DNA of 64,000 nt. Source: Chitinophaga solisilvae. Lineage in GTDB: Bacteria; Bacteroidota; Bacteroidia; Chitinophagales; Chitinophagaceae. Both the position numbers and the translations under genes were made by a program. Below the pieces are notes generated by a model, which did not search any database, had not been told where the DNA came from, and was given only the letters and a program-made list of their open reading frames with translations. Shown here in pieces: positions 21,601 through 27,504 of this stretch; within the stretch, counting starts at the first letter, position 1, and every line of letters begins with the position of its first letter. The DNA is taken from contig NZ_JAABOK010000014.1 in the NCBI RefSeq assembly GCF_009928525.1, forward strand, positions 62,001-126,000, written 5' to 3'.

Positions 21601-22059
21601 TATTGCTGTTACAGCAGTTCCCGTTGAATAATGAGCCTGAATACTATAACCTGGCGTACTCTCCTGCAGTTGTTTATAATCATAATTAAAAACACCTGTA
21701 TATACGCCTGTTCTGCTGCCTGACATACCGGACGGAGGTATACCCGCATCTTCAAAACATGCCCAGGAAAGCTCCAGCATAATGCGTTGCTGGGGATCCA
21801 TTATAGCAGCTTCTTTAGCAGACACATTAAAGAAGGCCGCATCAAAGCCTGAAACATTACTGATAAATCCTCCCCATCTGCTTATCTTTTCCTTATCACG
21901 AAATGCATCCTTCTTTTCTTCTTTCGACCAATCCCATCTGGAAAGCGGTATTTCCCGGATACCGGAATCTCCCTGCTTCAGCAGCCTCCAGAACTCTTCG
22001 TAATTCTCCGCACCCGGGAAGCGGCACGAAACGCCTATAATTGCGACATCCTTATTCAT
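6616..22059 (-). CDS. trans-AT polyketide synthase, five KS modules, 5147 aa
   Basis: AT-less type I PKS. Order with active residues read from the sequence: KS1 (4-430, C174); ACP1 (S660); KS2 (742-1170, C913); DH (1350-1630, H1379 and D1546 intact); ACP2 (S1696); KS3 (1785-2215, C1959); KR (Rossmann GGLNGIG near 2600; H2742 where Tyr is expected); C-methyltransferase (SAM motif LEIGAGTGG near 2947); KR C-terminal piece (VNWPFW near 3157); ACP3 (S3276, GISSL); KS4 (3350-3785, C3528); three tandem ACPs (S4038, S4151, S4281), each with Trp six residues after Ser; KS5 (4398-4825, C4568, second His replaced by N4743); ACP5 (S5053, W5059); C-terminal helical motif (last 30 residues). Malonyl units must come from the AT-ER protein. 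The beta-branch would be placed while the chain is on the triple ACP. KS and ACP counts are firm; chemistry per module is inferred. Confidence 0.97.
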   Translation of the reverse strand: MNKDVAIIGVSCRFPGAENYEEFWRLLKQGDSGIREIPLSRWDWSKEEKKDAFRDKEKISRWGGFISNVSGFDAAFFNVSAKEAAIMDPQQRIMLELSWACFEDAGIPPSGMSGSRTGVYTGVFNYDYKQLQESTPGYSIQAHYSTGTAVTAIPNRVSWFFNLKGPSLPVDTACASSLHAIHLAVQGICTGECEMALAGGISLMLTPARHISFSRAGMLSSTGSCKAFDDAADGYVRSEGAGVVLLKPLDRALNDGDHIYAVIKGSAVNHGGRVRTLTYPDADAQADVVLSAMRRAGVSADSIGYIEAHGTGTPLGDPVEWEGLCRAFNRAASSGLAQHYCGIGSVKPNIGHLESAAGIAGVVKVLMAMKYRELPGQLNYHTPNHNIAVESSPFYIVEKNLIWKHLQDEAGNEIPLRAGVSSFGFGGTNTHIILEEAPQINRPVAHAFREQLICLSAKTDAALHRKKEALLSWLNEHPDADLHSISATLLAGREHFDIREAFVTESVPQMINTLKSLQAGGVKQTAFDRESMTQREDVTATVTRILQPPAEMTGEEYKQLLQLLADRYLQGARWNTAGLPVAAHDFYAGMSVYPFDKTEYWLKIPPAAVSTDETTVRSPQPATAAVNLRQLLKEYATGLLGSMPSGLPENALLFEYGFDSVRFTALADKLNRTFGLKLSPTLFYSYKTIRELADYLLAGFPHIAAAVTAEQQDSRNGNAAAAIPTGEIKAAVRPSDNTRPAGKQYDDERIAIIGMSGRYPDAPDLHVFWENMAAGKNAVREIAAERWNISRYYQPWPGQYGKTYCKWMGMVDDAHSFDPLFFNITREEASKMDPQQRIALEQAYLAFGDAGYNRSALDGKKCGVYLGVMSGTSVYPTQGEAAFLTGSSNAIYAGRIAYFFNLKGPAITVDTACSSSLTAIHAACQALKMNETSMALAGGVTLYLNPVSYIQMSSAGMLSADGKCKVCDDDANGFVPGEGAGFVVLKRLSDAIADHDHIYGIILGSGINQDGKTQGITAPNMYSQQEVEREVYNRYAIHPESISYVEMHGTGTRLGDPIELNALSAVFRERTDRQQFCAVGSVKSNIGHTTAAAGVAGVHKVLLSMLHGELPPSLHMHRPNRNFDFETSPFFVNTQLRPWIAPDNTPLRAAVSSFGFSGTNAHIVLEKFIPEPQEKMDVPVIIVLSAQHREQLQETAATLKDYLTAHETLTPEDVAFTLQTGRDALQERAGFIADDRNILLEKLTVIATAEIWDEDIYTGKVKLHRSEHLSANEDSIASVKQWITAGQYTRLLEAWVKGEVIDWSLLYHDKDMQPDKVSLSLNPFVKEQMPATTDIPVTEPASIAKYRELHPLLHQNISTLTAQRFSSVFTGEEFFFRDHEIHGRLLLPGVAYLEMIREAVVQSTGAAGNISIKGLTWQQPVTAGGNPEKVLLELHPVRDNEMAFECYSEKAADTLVMYASGTAVIRELPPPAVYDIAALTEKFSHNRYPADKLYQQYREKGFAYGPGMQAVSELFAGEGQILSRLVLPEALQAHLNDFMLHPSLMDAALQTTGAFHLLPDVADWPAPGSALPYLLDEVLIYSSCTPVMWAAARPDPAGTLQGPLFRADVDLCDENGKVCIVLKGFYVKTVAAWTDYPVQEPETTALPASPSSGVEEATVLVRKVLLNLTQELAALLKMSSTDLEPDTYFSDCGLDSILFSAFTNRLNDIWNIGITPAIFYEYRTLLNLADFLAVEYREQFTVLFPDAAAQQETPQTAAILPENREKVAQHKKAQPRFTSMAAVQPAAVSRNGAVAVAVIGMSGRFPQSPDIQTLWEQLLAGKDCITEVPAERWNWRDYTETYGEAMRWGGFIEGIKEFDPLFFNISPEEASYMDPHQRLLMMYAWNAIEDAGYDPRSLAGSKTAVFTAIGSQEYRKMMMDAQVDMKAYFSTGTTPSIGPNRLSYLLDLRGPSEPVETACASSVVAIHKAVTTLADGSCNLALAGGVNILLSPEFAMGLSKGGFISSDGRCKTFSANANGYVRGEGVAVIVLKRLEDAERDGDHIYGVIRGTAENHGGHGNSLTAPGVTALAEVATDAYKRAGIDPRSVGYIEAHGTGTELGDPIEVNALKAAFKNLYADTGAGAATSRHCGLGTVKSNIGHTEMASGMASVIKVLLQLQHKTLVKTLHADPISPFISLNNSPFYIVQQNEEWKQLYDAEGKEIPRRAGINTFGFGGVNAHIVLEEYVAPETAPQPIPEIPNMILLSAETPDVLKEYAGRLREMIDKGYYREADMPRIVYTLLSGRSYMKYRTAFMADNLKDLRKKLQLLEKGEDGAGMYRSGATDNKQLVQLLREEGDREIMLETWMQRRKFDQLLTIWSQGENLPWHKLYPAAHPVRISLPGYPFAKEHCWIPEDNAPAASVTPAAIPADTDSLLARETLCFYPSWEIVPALKSSVVAWEQRLVIACDLEIPADLGQNAGISFVTLRSAEEHPGRKFTDYAWQTLAAIQDLIKAAVGKKILVQVLISHNMVRKGGAGLSGLLKTAEKEQQRLACQLIEIHGHSPEEKLSDILESNSMQPGDKHIRYLGEQRQVRRWNRLDHQTVQELPWKDGGVYLIAGGLNGIGLIFAEEIVNHTKDASLILVARSAPGEQALQKIEQLRRAGASVEYKLTDIGDEAAVTALFEHIRHQYGRLNGILHSAGLLRNNFIVRKTYEELQQVLATKVSGLVNLDRAGSEFNLDIFILFSSIAGAIGNAGQADHAAANAFMDEYALHYTNEQRQEVKYPEPPGQQDLQQIQKMEKLLTELLLLQLHSLQFFKGGQPITVLQANAGWNNLYDRWLKESLHMLTQAGLLQTDGENYMLSGKMPDADALWAAWEQQCAAWENDPGMHARAILVNATLKALPDILCGRKHAVQLMFPDSSMKLVENIYRNNQVADYCNEVIADCVVACLEDHRKNKPGQPLRILEIGAGTGGTSVPVFKKLKPFRDSIGEYCYTDISKAFLLYAEKEYGPEHPYLTCQLFNAEEPAARQAIAGQQYDIVIAANVLHATSDIRQVLKNTSGTLKEGGVLLLCELRSKSVFHLLTFGLLEGWWRYGDPQLRMPGSPGLYPEMWQRVLEVEGYCDVFFPTAAATGLEIQVITARKSSSGKWHPFEDIYRDYFRQLQMFRKTKILSVNWPFWQDGKTAVKEVVLQELYQQWGLMPMDTASGLKAFYQALASKHREVAVMHGVKESILPVFLSAEKASPEVVPEEGRRRVSGKEVIAYFRSFLSKALRLSEDRIGEETPMEKYGISSLMIIELMAQLKQIFGPLPQTLFFEFSNLQELSRYFADNYQEVLAALLSENAGNTDISTPAADDVPQPEIPAGRIPPGRTDIAIIGVGGKYPGAGNIYQLWDNLRNGKDSVTAIPVERWDYQLNFDESKAAAGKAGSKHGGFLQHIDRFDPLFFNISPREAHRIDPQERLFLQCVYEALEDGGYTAEILNRQTHGGKVGVFVGASYMEYQLLALEAALQGNPQPVINIISSIANRVSYYFNFKGPSLALDTMCSSSLTAIHIACNSIYQGDCEVAIAGGVNISVHPYKYNLLGEKGFLALNGKCRSFGIDGDGMVPAEGVGAVLLKPLDRAIADGDNIYGIIKGTAINHGGKTNGYTVPNPVSQQHVILQALHAAGVNPRNISYLEAHGTGTELGDPVEIEGLSRAFRQFTGDKQFCAIGSVKSNIGHCESAAGIAGITKILLQFRHRQLAPTLYADVLNPHIDFENSPFKVQRELAAWERLVVKGNDRTQEIPRCAGISSFGAGGSNAHVILEEYISPVTTDSTGLPVIIVLSARQKEELLQQAERLVLFIATQQLNDDTLPHIAYTLQTGREAMPFRLAFTAETMRNLSDKLRRFISGLSAPDEIFYGEGNTVVSTAKDTLPVRDWLNAREYNQLLKYWTEGHNIDWQPWYAGRNMRRISLPVYPFQGKRYWIAEIQRRQPDAGIPEVKQIDVPENSIASGAAFPVAENKTAFTQQANTNMTTISTQVLLEELAASLCEILYLPATALDPSKNFLEMGLDSILSVEWIEVINAKYGLSLQAIIIYDHPTLREISSLLQKELEKKYNGGVPETASISAPAPAMNVIQPEKPPVITAAYSIARLQQELSASLGEVLYLSEKEINPNETFLNLGVDSVLGLEWITALNQRYGLSLVATVLYDYTNIRELAAYLATVLKGQENVSSAVTPADILPATKATSGLPVIHLTQTSVATAEIVSTPPPVSVTAAFSASRLQQELSDSLGEVLYLPGKDINPNETFLNLGVDSVLGLEWVTVINNQYGLSLTATVLYDYTNIRELADFLEATLNEGKHPAAPVAASQQDMPAYSLPAVTLSDLGVNTISEKNTGGIREQQKPQVSPSSEEATANSIKNIAPDHPDMAPPGTEDIAIIGISAQYPDAPTTQDFWNNLLEGRDCISTVPASRWNIEDYYDPVPGTSGKTTSRWMGAIPDVDKFDPAFFNIPPDEAVRMDPQQRLFLTHCWHSIEDAGINPVSLSGSRCGVYVGCTTGDYISRDVERELTMREWLGNSAALLNVRIAYLLNLQGTGLSVDTACSSSLVAVIEACKSLISGENDLALAGGVTVYSGPSMHIMTAHANLLSPKGRCYSFDQKADGFVLGEGVGVLLLKRMKDALRDGDPVYGVVKGWATNQNGKTNGITAPSMKSQLALEMDVYKKSGINPETITMVEAHGTGTRFGDPIEVDALTTAFRNFTQQQHFCALGTVKSNIGNTLAASGVAGMLKVLLAMKEKVLLPTINFEKLNDYIHLEESPFFISNRLQPWNIQPGMLRRAAVSSFGLNGTNAHLVMEEYAPLRKKIAESNAPVLIVLSARNEARLKVGAEELAAFISGHPELLSAEIAWTLQYGREAMECRAAFVAASRDEIVAALKGIAAGNWSLPGIMTGKVSSWQDAAGQADLEDEAILLRSWIEKGKLDKTGNHWISGKNIEWRLLYGNNLPARVHLPGYPFARESYWLQAAATNGQTKEEISHQTKQEHFPAEKIEVVENKLQQQLKESIAAILAVPAEKTNIDANFRDMGLDSDKALLWVLELNRRYGTDLLVPHVFDCLNIRKLAVLLEERISKLAHESKTGNTVPVSIVEVGDVLHQVKAGRIDIETAHLKILQLTGKYNGSQHI
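9100..9747 (-). repeat. in-frame tandem duplication of an ACP-coding unit
   Basis: The second and third ACPs of the triplet (about 9490-9747 and 9100-9342) are near-duplicates: both read NPNETFLNLGVDSVLGLEW and end in ATVLYDYTNIREL. The first ACP of the triplet (about 9830-10075) is more divergent. The linkers between them are Ala/Pro/Thr-rich. The high DNA similarity points to a recent internal duplication that is still tolerated. Confidence 0.85.
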
Positions 22060-22092
22060 ACATTAATTTTATTTTCTTTAAAACTATGTTAT

Positions 22093-22110
22093 TAGTAGTC
22101 CTAACTACTA
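22093..22110. promoter_or_regulatory. 7-bp inverted repeat upstream of the PKS gene, possible operator or RNA hairpin
   Basis: TAGTAGT and ACTACTA are separated by CCTA, a perfect 7-bp dyad lying 33 bp before the PKS start codon in the 98-bp gap after the carboxylic acid reductase gene. The stem is AT-rich and has no T-tail, so it is not a good terminator. A protein-binding site is possible. Function is not shown. Confidence 0.35.
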
Positions 22111-22157
22111 TGTATACACACAAAAAACCATCAACATATCTATACACAACACCTGAT

Positions 22158-25100
22158 TTACAGTTCCCCGCCGGCAGAAGAAGGTATCAGACCCAGAGAC
22201 TGCATTGATTTCAGGTAATGATCTATCATCCCCCCTGTTATATCAGGAATTGTATCTGAAATTGATTCAGTGATTATTTTTTCACGGAAACGGGTGGTTT
22301 CAATTTTATAGTCCTCCGGGGACTCCTGCTGTTCCCATTGCCTTATAACAGGCAGGGATGAACGCTGTTGCTGTACTGCAGGCAAGGCTTCCAATTTCTT
22401 CCTGAAAGTACTGACCCAGGTATTGTAACCGGCTATGGTATTAATGGAATAGCCGGCAGCCTGTACATAACGTACAATATCATCCAGCGATATACTGCCG
22501 GCACGATGCGTATTGGAGACATGATAGGCAGTGTATCCCTTCTCCAGCTTACTGAAAGTAATGCCCGCAATAGCTTTTGCGGCAAAGTCAACCGGCAGCA
22601 TGGAATGGAATCCGTTGACAGGATCCGTGTAGAAAGAAGCAGGTGCTATTCCTGTATGAATAATACTAAATAACAATCTTGTAAAATAATCAGGAATATT
22701 AATCTGGTCCTGCAGACCGGAATGCCCGAAGATCAGGCCGCAGCGGAATATGGTGACGGGTAAGCCGAAACGTATCCGGCAGTGCTCCAGCAATACCTCA
22801 CACGCCCACTTGGAAGCGCTGTAACCAGGTTCTGTGTTACTCACCGGTACTTTATAAGTTATAGCAGTGGCAGCGATTTCCTCGTTTATTAACCGTGGCT
22901 TTACCGGCAGGAAACGCATAACATCCAGGGTAGAAACAAAACTGAACCGTTTCTTCCTTACAGATAATGTCATGCTGATTAACGCAGCAGTTCCGGCGAC
23001 ATTGGGAGCAAACAGCTGTTCATAGGAAAGCAGGTGATTTACCAATGTACCATTGTGAATGATGCAATCAATATCATGACAGAGCCTGTCCCAGGTATCA
23101 TCGTCAAGCCCCAGCCGCGGCAATGAAAGATCGCCGGCCATCACCTCCAGGTATCCTGCTTTAATAGCTTCTTCCATCAGTAATGCCAGATGCGGATTAG
23201 GAGCATATGACTGCAGGAGTCTTTTTGTGGCATCCTCCCTGTCTTTACCACGTACAATACAATATAGCTTAGCATCTTCAGGTAAACGGGTAAGTGCTTC
23301 CAATACAATAAATCTTCCCAGAAATCCATTGGCGCCCGTAAGAAGCACCTGTTTTACCTTACCATCCATGTAAGGTGCGGCCTGTTCAAAGAGGCTGAGT
23401 TCTTCCCTGCTGAATAAATGTTCCGGTTGCAGCTGGTCAGCGTTAATGCTGTCAGGGCTATTACCGTGAATGGCTTCAAAACTCCGTGTATCCTTACTGG
23501 TGGCAGATTTGCTGATATACCGGATAATATCAGAAAGGGTTACCGAAGGGCTCAGGATAAAGCTCACCGGCACTTTCACCTGGCAATGCCTGTAAAGCAA
23601 TTCACTCAACAGTGCGGCATTGACAGAATCGCCACCGGTGTCTTTAAAACCAGTAGCTTCCTTCAGCTGGCTCTCCGGTAAATGCAATGCGATGGCAAAG
23701 ACATGACGAACTTTATCAGCCAGGCTTTTTTCACCGTTAGTTTCCTGCGCTGCCAGCCTGGCTAATTGCTGGTGCCTGTCATACAAATTATCGAGGCGTT
23801 CCTGGTACTTTTGTTTCAGCGCGCCATAGGCCGTTTTTCCGGCGGCCGTCAACAAACCATTGGCAATCGTAAATGGTTCCCATTCAATAATAAAATCCCT
23901 GGGGATTTCATATTCCTGGAGGCTATTTTTTTCAGCAACCCTGGCCAGATGCCAGCTGATCAGTTCCTTGATTTTAGGTTCATCCCTGCTCTCAGTAAGC
24001 TGTAACAGCTGCAACAGCTCGAAACGCGGAACAATAACAGCCAGCAGGTAAGGTTGTGTACTTTTACCATAGAGAAAAATCCTGGATATGGGGCCATCTG
24101 CTGTATGGAAAACATTTTCGAGACGGTTAACATTTACAAATTCTCCCTGTGACAATTTGAATATTCCCGTAGTTCTTCCGATCGGTACAATATGCCAGGG
24201 GGCTCTTTCTTCCACAATATCACCGATGCACAGGTATCCGTCTTCATCATACAGGCTCTGTGTCGCATGCGGATTCTTAAAGTAACCGGTAATACCTCCC
24301 CTGATACGGACACGCAGCTCTCCCCTCGGGAAAGGACTGTCGGCCTTCCTGTAACCCTGCTCCGGTACATCAACCAGTTTATAATCTATTACATTAGCTT
24401 CTATCAGCCGGTTATCCGTACTGATAAACCCGGTTTCCGTCTGCCCGTAAAGATTAATAACCCGTACGCCCATTGTATTCTCCATGAATGCATACAGTTC
24501 TTCTTGTAAGGGAGCGCCGGCGGTAACCGTCCATAACAGGCGGTCACCGGCAACGACCTTTTCGGACGGTATATCATTCTGTCCGGCAATGATCGCTCCA
24601 TTACCTTCAGGTGCTGTATGCTGCCGGAGTTTCAGATGATAGGCCTGATGAATGATTTCAAATATCCTGGGCGCCAGCATCAGATAAGTAGGGCGTACCT
24701 GGGCGAGATCATCAAACAGGGATGACATATCCGGTTTCAGGGTAAAATGCAGTAACCCTCCGCTGATGATGCTTACAAACACACCCAGTTTACCCAGTCC
24801 ATGGCATTGCGGCAGGCAGGAAAGCGATACCATTGGCAGGCCTTCGAAGGGACGTATAAATCCAAGTGCGGTTCTTGTCTGTGTCAGTACTGCCCTTTCG
24901 GTATACATGGCGCCTTTGGGCCGTGCTGTACTTCCGGAAGTATATATCAGGGTCAGCAGCTGTTCAGGATCTTCAGGACAGACAACGGGCAGTGGCGCAA
25001 TACCGGCACCCAGTGCTTCTACCTGCTGCAACGGAATCATCACCATCTTATCATTTACCGCCTTCAGCCGCTGTGCATATTTATCCCATTGCAGTTGCTC

Positions 25101-25712
25101 CGTATCCGTATTATAGAAATCCGTTACAACAATACTTTGTACAGACGGACACTGATGTAGTAAATCCACTACTTTCTCCAGCTGATCAAAGCTACAGGTA
25201 ACTGCTTTTGCCTGGCATTCATTCAGCAGTTCCTGCAACACATCAGCGGTAAGGTTAGGTTGCAGTGGCGCGGCAACAATTGCCTGGTGCATGCAGGCCA
25301 GTTCCATAATGAACAGGTCCATGCTGCCAAACCCCAGGAAAGCCATTATCTCCTTTGAACCTATCAGTTGCAGGTGACGTAATCCGGTAGCTATATCCGT
25401 TATTTTTTTCCAGAGCTGCCGGTAGGTAATAGTCCGGAACGCCGGCAAAAATGTCAATTTTGACAATCCGCTTTCATCCGTTTCTATACCGGTACTTCTG
25501 CTTCCCATAGCGGGCCTGTCAGCATAAATTTCGCAGGCAGTTCTCATCAGCGTGATACTGAAAGCTTCCTGCGACAGAGATTCGCAGTAATGGCGTTCTA
25601 CCAGTAAGTCTTTCAGTTCCGGGTTATCTGTCAGCATACTTTTCAACCTGAGAGATACCTGCTGCAGAAACATTTTATCCTTCTGCTCAAGGGTGTTAGC
25701 GGATAAATGCAT
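22158..25712 (-). CDS. carboxylic acid reductase (CAR; adenylation-PCP-thioester reductase)
   Basis: 1184 residues, matching the usual length of the CAR family, which reduces carboxylic acids to aldehydes with ATP and NADPH. Domain order: ANL adenylation domain (core motif YTSGSTARPKG near 257), phosphopantetheine carrier (S696 in GGDSVNAAL), and NAD(P)-binding reductase (TGANGFLGRF near 790, catalytic YSASK near 962). The N-terminal 50 residues also resemble CARs and not NRPS A-domains. It sits between the donor ACP gene (126 bp upstream) and the PKS (98 bp downstream) on the same strand, so it belongs to the pathway. It could make an aldehyde starter or reduce the released polyketide acid. 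A free-standing CAR within a beta-branching PKS operon is unusual. Confidence 0.9.
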   Translation of the reverse strand: MHLSANTLEQKDKMFLQQVSLRLKSMLTDNPELKDLLVERHYCESLSQEAFSITLMRTACEIYADRPAMGSRSTGIETDESGLSKLTFLPAFRTITYRQLWKKITDIATGLRHLQLIGSKEIMAFLGFGSMDLFIMELACMHQAIVAAPLQPNLTADVLQELLNECQAKAVTCSFDQLEKVVDLLHQCPSVQSIVVTDFYNTDTEQLQWDKYAQRLKAVNDKMVMIPLQQVEALGAGIAPLPVVCPEDPEQLLTLIYTSGSTARPKGAMYTERAVLTQTRTALGFIRPFEGLPMVSLSCLPQCHGLGKLGVFVSIISGGLLHFTLKPDMSSLFDDLAQVRPTYLMLAPRIFEIIHQAYHLKLRQHTAPEGNGAIIAGQNDIPSEKVVAGDRLLWTVTAGAPLQEELYAFMENTMGVRVINLYGQTETGFISTDNRLIEANVIDYKLVDVPEQGYRKADSPFPRGELRVRIRGGITGYFKNPHATQSLYDEDGYLCIGDIVEERAPWHIVPIGRTTGIFKLSQGEFVNVNRLENVFHTADGPISRIFLYGKSTQPYLLAVIVPRFELLQLLQLTESRDEPKIKELISWHLARVAEKNSLQEYEIPRDFIIEWEPFTIANGLLTAAGKTAYGALKQKYQERLDNLYDRHQQLARLAAQETNGEKSLADKVRHVFAIALHLPESQLKEATGFKDTGGDSVNAALLSELLYRHCQVKVPVSFILSPSVTLSDIIRYISKSATSKDTRSFEAIHGNSPDSINADQLQPEHLFSREELSLFEQAAPYMDGKVKQVLLTGANGFLGRFIVLEALTRLPEDAKLYCIVRGKDREDATKRLLQSYAPNPHLALLMEEAIKAGYLEVMAGDLSLPRLGLDDDTWDRLCHDIDCIIHNGTLVNHLLSYEQLFAPNVAGTAALISMTLSVRKKRFSFVSTLDVMRFLPVKPRLINEEIAATAITYKVPVSNTEPGYSASKWACEVLLEHCRIRFGLPVTIFRCGLIFGHSGLQDQINIPDYFTRLLFSIIHTGIAPASFYTDPVNGFHSMLPVDFAAKAIAGITFSKLEKGYTAYHVSNTHRAGSISLDDIVRYVQAAGYSINTIAGYNTWVSTFRKKLEALPAVQQQRSSLPVIRQWEQQESPEDYKIETTRFREKIITESISDTIPDITGGMIDHYLKSMQSLGLIPSSAGGEL

Positions 25713-25838
25713 ATTGTTTCAATATCTGTGTTAATAAATAATTTCCCATACGGGCAGGGATTATGCAATAGATTACCTGGCGGCGACTCTGCTCTGCCAA
25801 TGGGGCGTGATCAGTAATACTTCCTCTATTGGTACAGA

Positions 25839-26078
25839 TCAGCTGTTTCTTGCTGTCAGCAGGTCTGCCAGTTCATTGATGGTCTGTGCACCCGCAAGAT
25901 CTGTACGTGGGATATCAAGATCCAGTCGTTCAAGGGTAAGTGCAATCAGCTCTCCTCTGTCTACTGAATTCGCTCCCAGATCAACAAATGTTTCATCGGG
26001 GTCAATGTTCTCTGCAGATAAATCAGGAATAATTTCAACCAGGGTTCTGGTGATTAAGTCAACAATGGTATTTCTCAT
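25839..26078 (-). CDS. donor acyl carrier protein of the beta-branching cassette (AcpK-like)
   Basis: 79 residues from the ATG at 26078; an in-frame ATG at 26135 would add 19 residues with no ACP character, so the shorter form is preferred. The attachment motif is LGANSVDRGE with S38. The GANSVDR form instead of GxDSL is diagnostic of free-standing donor ACPs that present acetyl (from malonyl after decarboxylation) to HCS enzymes. It lies 63 bp after ECH2 and before the CAR gene. A dedicated decarboxylating KS, the usual partner, is not found in the window. Confidence 0.9.
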   Translation of the reverse strand: MRNTIVDLITRTLVEIIPDLSAENIDPDETFVDLGANSVDRGELIALTLERLDLDIPRTDLAGAQTINELADLLTARNS

Positions 26079-26141
26079 GGAAAAGTTAATTTTAGCTGGT
26101 GTGTGTTTGTTACATGTATTCATGGAGTAGTACAAGGCCGG

Positions 26142-26891
26142 TTATCTTCCGTACAAGGCCCGTATACGGTCTTTTACTTCCGGCCGGTGAAATGTTATTT
26201 CATGCATCTGCAGTTCTTTTTCAATGACGGCGGCAAGTTCCGTCCGCATGTCTGCAACCAGATGTTGCTTCAGTGTCACCAGTGAAATCCGTGGTTTATC
26301 TGCAAGATGCAGCGCCTTCAGCCGTGCATATTTCACCACTTCATTTTTCGGCAATACGGGAAAGGGCAGCCCTCTTTTTTCCAGCTCGCCTCCCCTGTAA
26401 TTTTCAGCGCCCAGCAGTACTTCCATTCCTAGTCCTGTTCCCAGTTTCTTCGGTACAATAAAGGTAGCGCCCATACCTGGCGTAATACCGTACTTCATAA
26501 AATTAGCAGTATAGATACATTCTCTTCCCAGGACAACATAATCGGCAAACAGCCCAAACACAAATCCACCGCCGATACCATGCCCCTGCATGGCGGCAAT
26601 AACGGGGATATCGCATTCCATTGCCAGGCTATAAAGATTATTATCAGTAAACTTTGATTTACCGTCTGCCATAGCAAGTATACCCTCTTCTGTTCCTCCC
26701 GAACAAAAGTAGTTGTCGTATCCTGTAAGAATAGCCACCTTAAAGGCCGGATTCCCGTGGATTATTTTAAAGGCTTCCGCCAGTCCTGATACCAGCTCAC
26801 TGGAAAATGTATTTTTATGTATCCGGTCCTGCATCGTTATCTGCACCACCCCCGGGGTTACTTCCAGCAATTCAATCACAGGTGTCTTCAT
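26142..26891 (-). CDS. ECH2-type enoyl-CoA hydratase (beta-branch decarboxylase, PksI-like)
   Basis: 249-residue crotonase. It should decarboxylate the glutaconyl intermediate on the PKS ACP to leave a beta-methyl (or exomethylene) branch. Signature stretches are YFCSGGTEEGILAM (about 63-76), MQGHGIGGGFVFGLFADYVVL and TANFMKYGITPGMGATFI, all close to the PksI group. It is the first gene of the minus-strand biosynthetic operon. Upstream is a 613-bp region before the divergent GNAT gene, where the operon promoter should lie; I found no clear Bacteroidota -7/-33 pair there. Confidence 0.92.
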   Translation of the reverse strand: MKTPVIELLEVTPGVVQITMQDRIHKNTFSSELVSGLAEAFKIIHGNPAFKVAILTGYDNYFCSGGTEEGILAMADGKSKFTDNNLYSLAMECDIPVIAAMQGHGIGGGFVFGLFADYVVLGRECIYTANFMKYGITPGMGATFIVPKKLGTGLGMEVLLGAENYRGGELEKRGLPFPVLPKNEVVKYARLKALHLADKPRISLVTLKQHLVADMRTELAAVIEKELQMHEITFHRPEVKDRIRALYGR

Positions 26892-27504
26892 TGAGTATAT
26901 TATTTTGAGGTGTTGTTATCAGTCAATGGCATATCCATTCAGTAGCTGGTTGCACTGTTTAAGGAATATTTCCTATCCGGTTAACTTCGTCTTCAGGTTT
27001 AACAATATCGTTGACAGGTAAAGTTTATATTGTTAAGCAGCACTTAGCATATCGAAATGTCCATTTTAGTTTTCCTGATTAAAATTAAAGATCGGTATTC
27101 AAACTCCCTCTAATTTTCAACACTCCAATCGGGTGATTTTATAGCCCGATCAGGTGTTTGCCAGATGAAACGCTTACAATCACCTGCTTATACACAGCAG
27201 CCGGTCAGGTAAAGCGTGTACTGCAGATTTGCCTGATAGCCGTAGTTCCGGTCCACATCAGCCGTCTTAAAAATCTACCGGGTATGCACTTTGAATTTCT
27301 TCCCGTTTGCCATATGAACAAGCATACGCTGCAACCGGTTCCGGGCATCCGGCGCCCTGATGTACTATGTCTAAAACATGCAGGAATATAGTAACCCATC
27401 AGAGGCCGGCACCGACAGTTCCGTGATGAGCACCCATGGTATTAAAGCCGGACTTTTCTGACTTTGATCTGTGAGAATTTCCTTTATTGGGATAACTTGC
27501 AGGC
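26892..27504. other. intergenic region between divergent genes, expected promoter region of the PKS operon
   Basis: No gene is called here. A 77-codon plus-strand ORF (27158-27391) has codon use not unlike real genes but matches nothing I recognise and contains no domain signature. A 64-codon ORF opposes it. The part next to 26892 is AT-rich and should hold the operon promoter, but no consensus could be assigned. Confidence 0.4.
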
